From: Allobosea lupini
GTDB taxonomy: Bacteria; Pseudomonadota; Alphaproteobacteria; Rhizobiales; Beijerinckiaceae
Direction of reading: 5' to 3'
DNA length: 64,000 nt
Assembly: GCF_900109525.1 (NCBI RefSeq)
Contig: NZ_FOAN01000001.1
Span: 434,001 to 498,000, forward strand
Shown piece after piece: positions 25,602 through 35,542 of the stretch (positions are counted from its first letter, which is position 1; each line of letters opens with the position of its first letter). Both the position numbers and the translations under genes were made by a program. A model generated the notes under the pieces. It ran no database searches, was not told the DNA's origin, and saw only the letters and a program-made list of their open reading frames with translations.

Positions 25602-27467
25602 ATGCTGACCCTCAACGACATCACCTATCGCCTCGGCGAGCGCCTGCTGCTCGACCATGCCAGCGCGTTCCTTCCGACGGGCTCGCGCGTCGGCCTTGTC
25701 GGCCGTAACGGCACCGGCAAGACGACACTGTTCCGCATCATCACCGGCGACCTTTCGCCGGAAGGCGGCAACGTCGCCCTGCCCAAGGGCATGCGCATCG
25801 GCGGGGTGGCGCAGGAGGCCCCGGGCGGGCCCGAAACGCTGATCGAGGTCGTGCTGGCCGCCGATACCGAGCGTGCGGCGCTGATGACGGAGGCGCAGAG
25901 CGCGACAGACCCGATGCGGATCGCCGAGATCGAGACGCGGCTCGCCGATATCGGCGCCCATTCCGCTCCCGCGCGGGCCGCGACCGTATTGTACGGGCTC
26001 GGTTTCGACGAGGAGGCGCAGCAGCGCCCCTGCTCCGACTTCTCCGGCGGCTGGCGCATGCGCGTCGCCCTCGCAGCCGTGCTGTTCTCCGAGCCCGACC
26101 TGCTGCTGCTCGACGAGCCGACCAACTATCTCGATCTCGAAGGCACGCTCTGGCTCTACGACTATCTCGAGCGCTATCCGCATACGGTGCTGGTCGTCAG
26201 CCACGATCGCGAATTGCTCGACACCTGCGTCAATCACATCCTGCATCTCGACCAGGGCAAGCTCACCATCTACCGTGGCGGCTATAGCGACTTCGAGAAG
26301 CTCAGGGCCGAGAAGCAGGCGCATCTCGCCAAGGCACGCGAGAAGCAGGAGGCCGAGCGCAAGCACCTGCAATCCTTCGTGGACCGCTTCAAGGCCAAAG
26401 CATCGAAGGCCAGCCAGGCCCAGTCGCGCGTCAAGCGCCTGGAGAAGATGCAGGAGATCGCGGTCATCCAGGATCGCGACGTCCAGCCGTTCAATTTCCC
26501 GGCCCCCGAGCGGCCGCTCTCGCCGCCGATGATCGTGCTCGAGAGCGCCAGCGCCGGCTATGGCGAGCGCAAGGTGCTGCAGCGGCTCAACCTGAGCCTG
26601 GCGCCGGACGACCGCATCGCGCTGCTCGGCTCCAACGGCAACGGCAAATCGACCTTCTGCAAGCTGATCGGCGGGCGGCTCGCGCCGCTTTCGGGCGAGA
26701 TGCGGCGCTCCTCGAAGCTGCAGACGGCCTATTTCGCCCAGCACCAGCTCGACGAGTTGCGGATGGAGGACACGCCGGTCGGCCATATCCGCGAGCTGAT
26801 GCCGGATGCGCCGGAGGCACGCGTGCGGGCGCGCACCGCGCAGATCGGCTTTCCCGCCAACAAGGCCGACACGCCGGTGAAGAACCTCTCCGGCGGCGAG
26901 AAGGCCCGATTGATGCTCGGCATCGCCACCTTCGGCGGCCCTCACCTGCTGATCCTCGACGAGCCGACCAACCATCTCGACATCGACAGCCGCACCGCGC
27001 TGGTCAACGCGATCAACGACTATCCCGGCGCCGTCATCCTGGTCAGCCACGATCGCTTCCTGATCGAGGCCTGCGCCGACCGGCTCTGGCTGGTCGGGGA
27101 CGGCACCGTGAAAAGCTTCGATGGCGACATGGACGATTATCGCGACTTCGTGCTCGGTCGCGACAAGCCGGCCCAGCGCGGCAAGCCCGATGCCGAAGCC
27201 GCAGGCAAGGCCGAGGAGCGCAAGGGCGCGGCGGCAAAGCGCCAGGCACAAGGACCGCTCAGGCAGAAGCTCAACCTCGCCGAGGCACGCATCGCCAAGC
27301 TGACCGGGCTGATCGAGAAGGTCGACGGCGCGCTCGCTAACGGCGCCTTTGCGCGTGAGCCGGACAAGGCGCTGCAGCTTTCGCGCCAGCGCGGCGAACT
27401 GACGGAGGCGCTGGCCGCGGCCGAAGAGGAATGGCTGACGCTGAGCGAGGAGCTGGAGAGCGCCTGA
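25602..27467 (+). CDS. ABC-F family ribosome-associated ATPase (YheS/Uup-like)
   Basis: A 621-residue protein with two ABC ATPase domains and no membrane segment. Domain 1 has GRNGTGKTT, signature FSGGWRMRVALA and LLLLDEPTNYLD. The linker (about 235-310) is strongly charged (KQAHLAKAREKQEAERKHLQ) and forms the P-site-tRNA interaction motif. Domain 2 has GSNGNGKST, LSGGEKARLMLG and LLILDEPTNHLD. The C-terminal coiled coil (about 540-621) is like that of Uup/YheS. ABC-F proteins act on the ribosomal E site during stalled or difficult translation. The subfamily is not certain. It ends 7 bases from the convergent DUF2314 gene. Confidence 0.92.
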   Translation: MLTLNDITYRLGERLLLDHASAFLPTGSRVGLVGRNGTGKTTLFRIITGDLSPEGGNVALPKGMRIGGVAQEAPGGPETLIEVVLAADTERAALMTEAQSATDPMRIAEIETRLADIGAHSAPARAATVLYGLGFDEEAQQRPCSDFSGGWRMRVALAAVLFSEPDLLLLDEPTNYLDLEGTLWLYDYLERYPHTVLVVSHDRELLDTCVNHILHLDQGKLTIYRGGYSDFEKLRAEKQAHLAKAREKQEAERKHLQSFVDRFKAKASKASQAQSRVKRLEKMQEIAVIQDRDVQPFNFPAPERPLSPPMIVLESASAGYGERKVLQRLNLSLAPDDRIALLGSNGNGKSTFCKLIGGRLAPLSGEMRRSSKLQTAYFAQHQLDELRMEDTPVGHIRELMPDAPEARVRARTAQIGFPANKADTPVKNLSGGEKARLMLGIATFGGPHLLILDEPTNHLDIDSRTALVNAINDYPGAVILVSHDRFLIEACADRLWLVGDGTVKSFDGDMDDYRDFVLGRDKPAQRGKPDAEAAGKAEERKGAAAKRQAQGPLRQKLNLAEARIAKLTGLIEKVDGALANGAFAREPDKALQLSRQRGELTEALAAAEEEWLTLSEELESA

Positions 27468-27474
27468 CGCCTTC

Positions 27475-27957
27475 TCAGGGCAGCGGCGCGAGCTTGAGGC
27501 CGAGCTCCCTAACCTGCGTCGGGGTGAGCTTCTTGATCGCGACGCGGGTGGTGTAGCTGCCGTACATCTGGCCGCCCGACATATAGTTCCAGTCGCTGAC
27601 CATCGCGCTGCCGGTCCGGTAGCTGTCGCCCTTGTTCAACTTGTCGAGATGGACGGGATCGTTCGCGATCCTGCCGACGAAGACATCGCCTTCGATCGCC
27701 GTCAGGTTCATCCAGATGTGCTCGCGCCCGCGGTCATAGGGAATCGCGACCTTGACGGCATGGCGCTCGCCCTGGCCGCTGCGATAGAGCGCGACGAAAT
27801 CCGGCAGCGTCTTGCGGGCTTCATCGATCGCCCGGTTCATCTCGCGGTCGGAGGAGCGGAAGTCGATCACCTGCGACGCTGCGGGCAAGGCCATGAGCGC
27901 GGCACCCAGAAGCCCAAGGCCACTGAGCACCGCCCGCCTCCGCCGTTGAACCTGCAT
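27475..27957 (-). CDS. Exported DUF2314 (YegJ-like) protein
   Basis: A 160-residue protein with a signal peptide (RRRR followed by AVLSGLGLLGAALMALPAAS; possibly Tat-like). The mature part matches the DUF2314/YegJ pattern: AVKVAIPYDRGREHIWMNL, GDVFVGRIANDPVHLDKLNKGD, MVSDWNYMSGGQMYGSYTTR. The function of this family is not known. ATG 27957 has GGGAG about 9 bases upstream and starts directly at the signal peptide. It is 116 bases downstream of the small lipoprotein gene. Confidence 0.82.
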   Translation of the reverse strand: MQVQRRRRAVLSGLGLLGAALMALPAASQVIDFRSSDREMNRAIDEARKTLPDFVALYRSGQGERHAVKVAIPYDRGREHIWMNLTAIEGDVFVGRIANDPVHLDKLNKGDSYRTGSAMVSDWNYMSGGQMYGSYTTRVAIKKLTPTQVRELGLKLAPLP

Positions 27958-28073
27958 CTCGACACTCCCGCCTCTGCGTCTTCGGCCGCTCCCGATCGAC
28001 TGCAAACGCGCCGATCGGCCGAACGGTTGCCTTGGTGGCATCAGAGGCGGATTTCCTGGGCGATGAACGCGCG

Positions 28074-28484
28074 TCAGCCCTGCTGCTCGGGCTGGCCCGG
28101 CTTGACGATCCGGCTCAGGCGGTTGTCGGTGAACATGTAGATCTCACGATTGCCCGGCTCCGAATAGAGAACCTGAACCTCGCGCTGGCCGCGGCCGTTG
28201 TCGCCAATCAGGACATCGGTGGGCCGCTTCGCCTTGAGCCTGACGAGCTCGCATTCGGTGATGCCGACCGCGATCTCCTTGGGCAGCGGGCGCGTCGAAG
28301 GATCGAGCGAGACGTCGGCGCTGCATTCGCCCTCCGGCGTGAGCAGCGCTTCCTGCGTCGAGACGCGGGCCGAGGCACTGCTGGTACGGGTGCCGCGCTC
28401 GTCGGCGACGAAGGAAAACCCGCCCATATCGACGGAACAGCCGGCGAGCGCAGCCGCCAGAGCGAGGGCAACAGGAACTTTCAC
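28074..28484 (-). CDS. Small lipoprotein of unknown function
   Basis: A 136-residue lipoprotein: signal MKVPVALALAAALAGC with a lipobox LAGC, so Cys16 is the predicted lipidated residue. The mature part has a Ser/Thr-rich segment and a C-terminal block (PTDVLIGDNGRGQREVQVLYSEPGN in pieces, ending FTDNRLSRI) whose layout recalls BamE/SmpA-type small outer-membrane lipoproteins; that similarity is only suggestive. GTG 28484 overlaps the holC stop by 4 bases (GTGA), with GGGAGAAG upstream, so it is translationally coupled to holC. Confidence 0.75.
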   Translation of the reverse strand: MKVPVALALAAALAGCSVDMGGFSFVADERGTRTSSASARVSTQEALLTPEGECSADVSLDPSTRPLPKEIAVGITECELVRLKAKRPTDVLIGDNGRGQREVQVLYSEPGNREIYMFTDNRLSRIVKPGQPEQQG

Positions 28485-28933
28485 GCTTTCTTCTCCCAGC
28501 GGCCGGTTTCGTCCTGCTGCCAATAAGTGGCGGCGATGCCGAGCGTCCGCAGCTTTTTCCAGTCTTCACGCGCCGAGGCGAGCGCATCGGGATCGTCGCC
28601 ATCGAACATCAGGATGACGCGCTCGTAAGCATCCAATGCGTCGGGAATGCGGACACCGTCAACGCAGAAGCGCACCTGCGCGCCGTTCGGATTGTCGGAG
28701 TTCGTGGTGAGTACGATTGGATTGGCGGCGGCGTCCGGCTCGGCGGCCGTCGCATGCGGGAGGAAGGATTCATCCGCATAGGTCCAGAGCCGGTCGTCGA
28801 GTCCGGCCAGACGCTCGCGGCTCGACAATTCGACCACCGCCTTCCAGCCGCGGGAAAGCGAGCGCTCGAGCAGGGTCGGAAGGACCTGTTCGAGCGGGCG
28901 CCCCTGCAGATGGTAGAACAGAACCTCGGGCAT
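28481..28933 (-). CDS. holC: DNA polymerase III subunit chi
   Basis: A 150-residue clamp-loader accessory protein. MPEVLFYHLQGRPLEQVLPTLLE, WTYADESFLPHA, NPIVLTTNSDNPNGAQ and the C-terminal YERVILMFDGDDPDAL are the holC signature. Chi links the clamp loader to SSB at the replication fork. ATG 28933 is used for its match to the family start. It sits downstream of pepA, the usual neighbour in proteobacteria, and overlaps the lipoprotein gene. Confidence 0.92.
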   Translation of the reverse strand: MPEVLFYHLQGRPLEQVLPTLLERSLSRGWKAVVELSSRERLAGLDDRLWTYADESFLPHATAAEPDAAANPIVLTTNSDNPNGAQVRFCVDGVRIPDALDAYERVILMFDGDDPDALASAREDWKKLRTLGIAATYWQQDETGRWEKKA

Positions 28934-28981
28934 AATCCTAAGTCGGTTCAATACTTTGGGCGAATCGGTTGATGAGCCGAA

Positions 28982-30475
28982 TCAGCTTTCGTAGTGGTCC
29001 GCGACCAGACGGTCGAGCAGGCGCACGCCCCAGCCCGAGCCCCAGGAACGGTTGGTCTCGCTGTTCGGCGAGCCCATGCCGGTGCCGGCAATGTCGAGAT
29101 GCGCCCAGGGCGTGTCGTTGACATGGCGCTGCAGGAACTGCGCCGCCGTGATCGAGCCGCCATGGCGGCCAGACGAGTTCTTCATGTCGGCAAACCTGGA
29201 ATCGATCATCTTGTCGTAAGCCGCCGAGAGCGGCATGCGCCAGACGGTCTCGCCGGTCGCCTTGCCGGCAGCGAAGAGCCGCTCCGACAATTCGTCATTA
29301 TTGGAGAACAGGCCCGCGTTTTCCTGCGCCAGCGCGACCAGGATCGCGCCGGTCAGCGTCGCCAGGTTGACCATGAAGACCGGCTTGAAGCGCTCCTGCG
29401 TGTACCAGAGCACGTCGGCGAGGACGAGCCGACCTTCGGCGTCGGTGTTGATGATCTCGATGGTCTGCCCCGACAGAGAGGTGACGATGTCTCCAGGCCG
29501 CTGGGCCTTGCCGTCCGGCATGTTCTCGACCAGCCCGATCACGCCGACGGCGTTGACCTTGGCCTTGCGGGCGGCCAGCGCCTGCATCAGCCCGGTGACG
29601 CAAGCGGCGCCGGCCATGTCGCCCTTCATGTCCTCCATCCCGCCGGCCGGCTTGATCGAGATGCCGCCGGTGTCGAAGGTCACGCCCTTGCCGACGAAGG
29701 CGACCGGCTTGTCGCCCTTGGCGCCGCCGTTCCAGCGCATCACCACGACGCGACTCTCGCGATGCGAGCCCTGGCCGACGCCGAGCAGCGCGCGCATGCC
29801 GATCTTCTTCAATTCCTTCTCGTCGAGAATCTCGACCTCGACGCCAAGCTTGTCGAGCTTGGCTGCGCGTTCGGCGAACTCCTCGGGGAAAAGCACGTTC
29901 GGCGGCTCGTTCACGAGGTCGCGAGCGAGCTCGACGCCGCCGGCGATCGCCTCGCGCGCCTTCAGCGCCTTTTTGACCGCGGCGGGATCCGGCGCGCGGA
30001 GCGTCACAGTCTTCGGCTCGGCCTGGTCCTTGTCGCGGCTCTTGGTCTTGTAGCGGTCGAAGGCGTAGCTTCTGAGCCGAAGTCCGAGCCCGATCTCCGC
30101 GATCTCGCCGGCGGACAATTCGCCCTCGGGCAGCGCGGCGATGATGTCGGCGCTGCGGCTATGGCCGAGACGGCCGGCGATGGCGCCGCCGAGCGCGGCG
30201 AAATCGAGCTTGTCGCGCTCCGATTCCGACCCGGTACCGACCAGGATCAGACGCTCATAACCTGCATCTTCCGGCGCAAGCAGCGTCAGCCCGGCGAGTG
30301 CCTTGCCCTTGAAGCGTTCCGCGGCAGCGGCACGCGCGATCAGGGCATGGGCACCCGAGCCGATCCAATCCTCGGCCACCTTCGGCGGCGCCAGCCTGTC
30401 CGAGACGAGGATGACCAGATCCCCCCCGGCAATGGCGTTCAGGGCTTTGACCTCAAGCTTCAGGCGCTGCGACAT
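28982..30475 (-). CDS. pepA: Leucyl aminopeptidase (M17 family)
   Basis: A 497-residue cytosolic dimetal aminopeptidase that removes N-terminal residues. The C-terminal catalytic domain holds the active Lys in [20 protein letters not shown], the metal Asp in MKGDMAGAA and the M17 signature [14 protein letters not shown] with its Asp/Glu/Arg. ATG 30475 gives [12 protein letters not shown], a normal family start; the open frame continues upstream without a ribosome site. It is divergent from lptF across about 180 bases, the typical pepA/lptF arrangement. Confidence 0.95.
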   Translation of the reverse strand: MSQRLKLEVKALNAIAGGDLVILVSDRLAPPKVAEDWIGSGAHALIARAAAAERFKGKALAGLTLLAPEDAGYERLILVGTGSESERDKLDFAALGGAIAGRLGHSRSADIIAALPEGELSAGEIAEIGLGLRLRSYAFDRYKTKSRDKDQAEPKTVTLRAPDPAAVKKALKAREAIAGGVELARDLVNEPPNVLFPEEFAERAAKLDKLGVEVEILDEKELKKIGMRALLGVGQGSHRESRVVVMRWNGGAKGDKPVAFVGKGVTFDTGGISIKPAGGMEDMKGDMAGAACVTGLMQALAARKAKVNAVGVIGLVENMPDGKAQRPGDIVTSLSGQTIEIINTDAEGRLVLADVLWYTQERFKPVFMVNLATLTGAILVALAQENAGLFSNNDELSERLFAAGKATGETVWRMPLSAAYDKMIDSRFADMKNSSGRHGGSITAAQFLQRHVNDTPWAHLDIAGTGMGSPNSETNRSWGSGWGVRLLDRLVADHYES

Positions 30476-30653
30476 CGACGGCTCACGGGTTGCGGGAGAA
30501 AGACTTGCGGGGACGCCAGCCTGGTAAGGCCAGCAAAGGCCACAAACGATTCCCGTTTGCGCCATGATCGAAGCTATACCATAGGGAGTTCGAGGCGAGC
30601 CGTCCAAGGGGAGCGCCTTCTTCAAGGATGCAGGCCCCGGGATCTTCACCCTC
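30476..30653. promoter_or_regulatory. Divergent pepA-lptF control region
   Basis: This 178-base gap must hold promoters for leftward pepA-holC and the rightward lpt operon. A TATACCATAG stretch near 30574-30583 is the best -10-like sequence for the rightward direction, but I find no well-spaced -35. No repeat or terminator is seen. Confidence 0.35.
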
Positions 30654-31844
30654 GTGCGTTTTGGACTTCTCGATCGCTATATCCTGAAAATCGCCGCCGG
30701 CGCGGCGGTGATTCTGCTCGTCGGCCTGACCAGCGTCATCTGGGTGACGCAGGCGTTGCGCGAGGTCGACCTGATCACCGGCAAGGGTCAGACGATCCTG
30801 ATCTTCTTCACGGTCACGCTGCTGTCGCTGCCGGCGCTGATCGCCGGCATCGCCCCGGTCGCGCTGTTCATGGCGACGCTCTACACGCTCAACAAGCTCA
30901 ACAGCGATTCCGAGCTGATCGTGATGAATGCGGCCGGCGTCGCGCCACATCGGCTGACGCGCCCCTTCTTCGCGCTGACATTGATCACCGCCGCGCTGGT
31001 GGGCTGGATGTCGCTGGTGGTGATGCCCGCCGGCTTCCGGGCGCTGCGCGACCTGATCACGCTGATCCGCGCCGACTTCGTCGCCAACGTGATCAAGGAA
31101 GGCCAGTTCGTCTCGCTCGATTCCGGCGTCACCTTCCATTATCGCGAAAAGCAGGGACAGGCCCTGCTGGGAATCTTCATGCAGGACCGGCGCGATCCCA
31201 ACCAGCCGGCCGTCTACATCGCCGAGCGCGGCCAGTCGGCCGAGGCTGACGGCAACAGCTTCCTGATGCTGGAGAAGGGCACGATCCAGCGCGAGAGCCG
31301 CAACCAGAATTCGAGCTCGATCATCTCGTTCGAGCGCTATGCGCTGAATCTGTCGGCGCTGACGGGCGATGCCGACGGAGCCGGCGGCGAGGACGGCGCC
31401 AGGGTGATCTACAAGCCGCGCGAACGGACGACCTGGGCGCTGCTCACACAGGACAAGAACGAGCCCTACTACAAGATCCAGGAAGGGCGGTTCCGGGCCG
31501 AACTGCACAATCGCCTGTCGGCGCCACTCTACCCGATCGCCTTCATGCTTGTCGCTTTCGCCATCCTCGGCGAGGCCCGCACGACCCGGCAAGGGCGTGC
31601 CGCCGCGATCCAGATCGCCATCTTCCTGGTCGGCGCCATCAGGATCGGCGCCTATGCCGCATGGACCGCCAGCGTGCGCTCGCCCATCGCCGCCGCCCTG
31701 CTCTACATCCTGCCGCTGGGCACGATCCTGCTGGCGGCCCTGGCGATCGGCTTCGGTTCGCGGACGCGCGTTTTCATCGACAAGCTGACCGAGCCGCTGA
31801 TCGCGCCCTTCCTCGCCCTTGCAGCCCGTTTCCGGCGCGCCTGA
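30654..31844 (+). CDS. lptF: LPS export ABC transporter permease LptF
   Basis: A 396-residue permease of the LptB2FG transporter that extracts LPS from the inner membrane. Six membrane helices are arranged as three (about 12-120), a periplasmic beta-jellyroll (about 130-290) and three (about 300-390). [21 protein letters not shown] and [14 protein letters not shown] are LptF signatures. It starts at GTG, giving [12 protein letters not shown]. Its stop overlaps the lptG start (TGATG), so the two permeases are made together. Confidence 0.93.
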   Translation: MRFGLLDRYILKIAAGAAVILLVGLTSVIWVTQALREVDLITGKGQTILIFFTVTLLSLPALIAGIAPVALFMATLYTLNKLNSDSELIVMNAAGVAPHRLTRPFFALTLITAALVGWMSLVVMPAGFRALRDLITLIRADFVANVIKEGQFVSLDSGVTFHYREKQGQALLGIFMQDRRDPNQPAVYIAERGQSAEADGNSFLMLEKGTIQRESRNQNSSSIISFERYALNLSALTGDADGAGGEDGARVIYKPRERTTWALLTQDKNEPYYKIQEGRFRAELHNRLSAPLYPIAFMLVAFAILGEARTTRQGRAAAIQIAIFLVGAIRIGAYAAWTASVRSPIAAALLYILPLGTILLAALAIGFGSRTRVFIDKLTEPLIAPFLALAARFRRA

Positions 31845-32929
31845 TGCTACTGTTCAAGACCTTCGGCCGCTATCTGACGCAGCGCTTCCTGCGCGCGATC
31901 CTGAGCGTGTTCGGCACGTTCTTCTTCCTGATCGCGACGCTCGACTTCGTCGAGCTGATGCGCCGCGCAGGCGATTCCCCGACCGCGACGACGCCCAGCA
32001 TCATCCAGCTCGCGCTCTACCGCGCGCCCTCCGTCGCCGAGCAGATCTTCCCGTTCGCGGTGCTGTTCGGTGGAATGTTCGCCCTGCTCAACCTCAGCCG
32101 GAAGCTCGAGCTGGTGGTCGCCCGCTCGGTCGGCATCTCAGCCTGGCAGTTCCTGCAACCGGCGGCGCTGGTCGCCGGCTTGGTCGGACTGGTCTCCGTC
32201 GGCATCTACAACCCGATTGCCGCCGAGCTGAAACAGCGCGCCACGGCGCTCGAAGTCTCGCTCTTCGCCAAAACCGGACAGGTCGTCGGCAAGGAGATCT
32301 GGATTCGCCAGCGCAGCGTCGACGGCCAGGCGATCATCCGGGCGGCGGCAGCGCTGGATGGAGGCGTCGGGCTCGCCCAGGTCGCCTTCTTTGCCTTCTC
32401 GCCCGATGGCGGCTTCAGAGAGCGCATCGAGGCGAAGCAGGCGGTGCTCTATCGCGGCTACTGGGAATTGTCGGAGGCACGCGTCACCTCGGCCACGGAA
32501 GAGCCACAGACGTACTCGACATACCTCGTCGCGACGACGCTGGAGCCCGACCAGGTGCGACAAAGTTTCACTCCGCCTGACTCGGTCGGGTTCTGGTCGA
32601 TGCCGGCCGTGCTCGATCGAACCCAGAAGGCTGGGCTGGATACGACACGCTACGAGTTGCGCTACGAATCGCTCAAGGCGCGGCCACTTCTGCTGATCGC
32701 CATGATCCTGGTCGCGGCATCCGTTTCCTTAAGATTTTTCCGGTTTGGTGGTGTGACCAGATTGGTGGTAGGTGGCGTCGCTGCGGGGTTCGTGCTCTAT
32801 GTTGCGACACAGTTGTCTGAGGAGCTGGGCTCATCGGGGATCGTCAACGCCTCGGTGGCCGCCTGGCTGCCCGCGACCGTGGGCACGCTGCTTGGCGTGC
32901 TTGCGCTCCTCCATCAGGAAGATGGCTGA
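31844..32929 (+). CDS. lptG: LPS export ABC transporter permease LptG
   Basis: A 361-residue partner of LptF. The N-terminus (FKTFGRYLTQRFLRAILSVFG) leads into TM1. IFPFAVLFGGMFALLNLSRKLELVVARSVGIS is the family signature near residues 60-90. The periplasmic domain and three C-terminal helices follow, ending in a short basic tail. ATG 31844 shares one base with the lptF stop. lptD follows after 36 bases, so inner- and outer-membrane parts of the Lpt bridge are in one unit. Confidence 0.93.
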   Translation: MLLFKTFGRYLTQRFLRAILSVFGTFFFLIATLDFVELMRRAGDSPTATTPSIIQLALYRAPSVAEQIFPFAVLFGGMFALLNLSRKLELVVARSVGISAWQFLQPAALVAGLVGLVSVGIYNPIAAELKQRATALEVSLFAKTGQVVGKEIWIRQRSVDGQAIIRAAAALDGGVGLAQVAFFAFSPDGGFRERIEAKQAVLYRGYWELSEARVTSATEEPQTYSTYLVATTLEPDQVRQSFTPPDSVGFWSMPAVLDRTQKAGLDTTRYELRYESLKARPLLLIAMILVAASVSLRFFRFGGVTRLVVGGVAAGFVLYVATQLSEELGSSGIVNASVAAWLPATVGTLLGVLALLHQEDG

Positions 32930-32965
32930 GAATACGGTGGCTATGGTTAATTTTGGATTGAGTTC

Positions 32966-35536
32966 ATGGCTTCCGGCGTAAGACGCATCAGGCGCCTTGC
33001 GGCTGCGACCGCGCTGGTGACGACGCTCGCTCCGGTCCTCGGCTGGACAAGCCTTGCCTATGCCCAAGCTCCGACCGGCAAGCCCGGAGAGCGGATGGTC
33101 GTCGACGCGCGTGAGCTCGTCTATGACAAGGACAACAACACCGTCTCCGCAGTCGGCGACGTCCAGATTCTTTACCAGGGCCGTACGATCGAGGCCGATC
33201 GCGTCGTCTACGACCGCCAGAGCAAGCGCGTGGTGGCGACCGGCAATGCCCGCATCACCGAATCCAACGGCACCGTGATCACCGGTGACCGCTTCAACCT
33301 GACCGACGACTTCCGCGACGGCTTCATCGATTCGCTGCGTGTCGTGAACACAGACAAGACCCGCTTCTCGGCGCCGCGCGCCGAACGCACCGACGGTGAG
33401 GTCTTCGTCTTCGACAAGGGCATCTACACGGCCTGCGAGCCTTGCGTGGACCAGCCCGAGCGTCCGCCGTTCTGGCAGGTGCGCGCGGCGCGGATCATCC
33501 ACAAGAAGTCCGAGCAGATGATCTATTACGAGGACGCGCGGATCGAGTTCGCCGGCGTCCCGATTGCCTATATCCCCTATATGTCGGGACCGGATGCGAC
33601 CGTTAAGCGCAAGACCGGCTTCCTCGCGCCGAAATTCATCAACACCGCGGCACTCGGCTACGGCGTCGGCCTGCCCTATTTCATCAATCTGGCGCCGAAC
33701 TACGATCTGACGCTGACGCCGACCTACTTGTCGCGCCAGGGCTTTCTCGGCCAGGCCGAGTGGCGGCATCGCTTCGTCAACGGCTCGTACAACATCCGTG
33801 CCGCAGGCATCTTCCAGCAGGACAAGGACGCCTACCTGAAAAGCCCGCTCGGTGCTGGCGACGACACGTTCCGCGGCTCGATCGAGACGTCCGGCAAGGT
33901 CTTCCTCAACCCGCGCTGGACGTTCAACTGGGACGTCGCCGGCGCGACCGATCGCTACTTCTTCAAGAACTACCGGATCCGCAGCGAGAGTCTCACCACC
34001 ACGAGCTATCTGCAGGAATCGACCTCGACCGTCGCGCTCAACGGACAGAGCGCCGATGCATGGTTCGACATGCGCGGCTATTATTTCCAGCCTCTGACCT
34101 ATTACGATTGGCAGAAGCAGCAGCCGATCGTCGCGCCGGTCGTCGATTACAACAAGCGGATCCACAAGCCGTCGATGATCGGCGGCGAGCTGTCGTTCAC
34201 CGTCAACATAACCAACCTCACCCGAGAGGCGGCGTCGTTCAAGTCGCTGACGCCGGGCAATCAGGACTATCTGGTCAAGAGCGGCGGCGACGCCGCCACC
34301 GGCCGGCCGGCCTATAGCCTGTTCGACGGCTGCATTGTCTATGACAAGAGCAAGTGCCTGGTGACGGGCATGGCCGGCACGATCGCGCGCGCCACAGCCG
34401 AAGTCGACTGGAGGCGCAACATCGTCGACCCGATCGGGCAGGTCTGGACGCCCTACGCCTCGCTCAGGGCCGACCTGTTCTCGATCAACCCGAACACGAC
34501 CAAATACGCCAACGCCAACGTCACCACGATCGCGGACGCCTCGGATGAGGTGTTCGGCCGCGCAATGCCGGCGGTCGGCCTGATGTATCGCTTCCCCTTC
34601 ATCGCCTCGACCTCCTGGGGCACGCATATCCTGGAGCCGGTCGCGCAGGTCGTCGCCCGGCCGAACGAGACCAATAGCCTGCGCGTCGCCAACGAGGATT
34701 CGCAGAGCCTGGTCTTCGACGACACCAACCTGTTCGAATGGAACAAGTTCTCGGGCTACGACCGGGTCGAGGGCGGCAGCCGCGCCAATGTCGGCTTGCG
34801 CTACAGCGGCACCTTCGGCACCGAGTCATACGCCAACCTGCTGGTCGGGCAGTCCTATCACCTGGGCGGCCGCAACTCCTACACCAGCGGCGACCTCGTC
34901 AATGTCGGCCTCAATTCGGGACTGGACACCCGCCGTTCCGACTATGTCGCCAAGGCGCAGTACCAGCCCTTCAAGGGCCTGTTGCTCCAGGCCGGCGGGC
35001 GCTTCAACGAGTCGAATTTCGAGGCCCAGCGCATCGATGCCTCGGCTGCGTTCAGCTACAAATTCCTGTCGACCTCGGTCGCATACGGCCGCTACGAGCC
35101 GCAGCCGGATCTGGGCATCACCCGCCGCCGCGAAGGCCTGAGCATCACGCAGTCCGTCTCGTTCGCCCAGTACTGGAGCGTGCGCGGCAGCGTCCTGTTC
35201 GACCTCGACAAGTACAAATACGACCGCGAGCGCTATCGCGACGCACTGGCGCTCTACCAGTCGAATCCTGGTGCGTACACCAACCCGATTTACCCGAACA
35301 CCGGGCCGTTCCAGACGGCCTCGACGTCGGTGGGGCTGCGCTATCAGGACGAGTGCACGATCTTCGACATCTCGTACAACCAGTCCTACGCCGATCGCGC
35401 GGTCAACGGCGCGCGGACGAACGATACGCGGACCGTCATGTTCCGCCTGGAACTGCGCACGCTCGGCGAGATCAGCTATTCGCAGAACCTCGGCTCGAGC
35501 AGCGCGGGCGACGGCGTCTCCTCCAGCAGCCGCTAA
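32966..35536 (+). CDS. lptD: LPS assembly outer-membrane protein LptD
   Basis: An 856-residue translocon that inserts LPS into the outer leaflet with LptE. A signal peptide (about 1-35, cleavage after AYAQA) precedes a beta-jellyroll/OstA domain (about 40-190: DNNTVSAVGDVQILYQGRTIEADRV in pieces). The large LptD barrel follows to the C-terminus, with alternating aromatic strands. Cys pairs such as CEPC near residue 155 may form disulphides. The terminal Ser/Gly-rich tail lacks the usual final Phe. It is followed after 6 bases by pdxA; the surA gene often found there is absent. Confidence 0.94.
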   Translation: MASGVRRIRRLAAATALVTTLAPVLGWTSLAYAQAPTGKPGERMVVDARELVYDKDNNTVSAVGDVQILYQGRTIEADRVVYDRQSKRVVATGNARITESNGTVITGDRFNLTDDFRDGFIDSLRVVNTDKTRFSAPRAERTDGEVFVFDKGIYTACEPCVDQPERPPFWQVRAARIIHKKSEQMIYYEDARIEFAGVPIAYIPYMSGPDATVKRKTGFLAPKFINTAALGYGVGLPYFINLAPNYDLTLTPTYLSRQGFLGQAEWRHRFVNGSYNIRAAGIFQQDKDAYLKSPLGAGDDTFRGSIETSGKVFLNPRWTFNWDVAGATDRYFFKNYRIRSESLTTTSYLQESTSTVALNGQSADAWFDMRGYYFQPLTYYDWQKQQPIVAPVVDYNKRIHKPSMIGGELSFTVNITNLTREAASFKSLTPGNQDYLVKSGGDAATGRPAYSLFDGCIVYDKSKCLVTGMAGTIARATAEVDWRRNIVDPIGQVWTPYASLRADLFSINPNTTKYANANVTTIADASDEVFGRAMPAVGLMYRFPFIASTSWGTHILEPVAQVVARPNETNSLRVANEDSQSLVFDDTNLFEWNKFSGYDRVEGGSRANVGLRYSGTFGTESYANLLVGQSYHLGGRNSYTSGDLVNVGLNSGLDTRRSDYVAKAQYQPFKGLLLQAGGRFNESNFEAQRIDASAAFSYKFLSTSVAYGRYEPQPDLGITRRREGLSITQSVSFAQYWSVRGSVLFDLDKYKYDRERYRDALALYQSNPGAYTNPIYPNTGPFQTASTSVGLRYQDECTIFDISYNQSYADRAVNGARTNDTRTVMFRLELRTLGEISYSQNLGSSSAGDGVSSSSR

Positions 35537-35542
35537 GCCCAG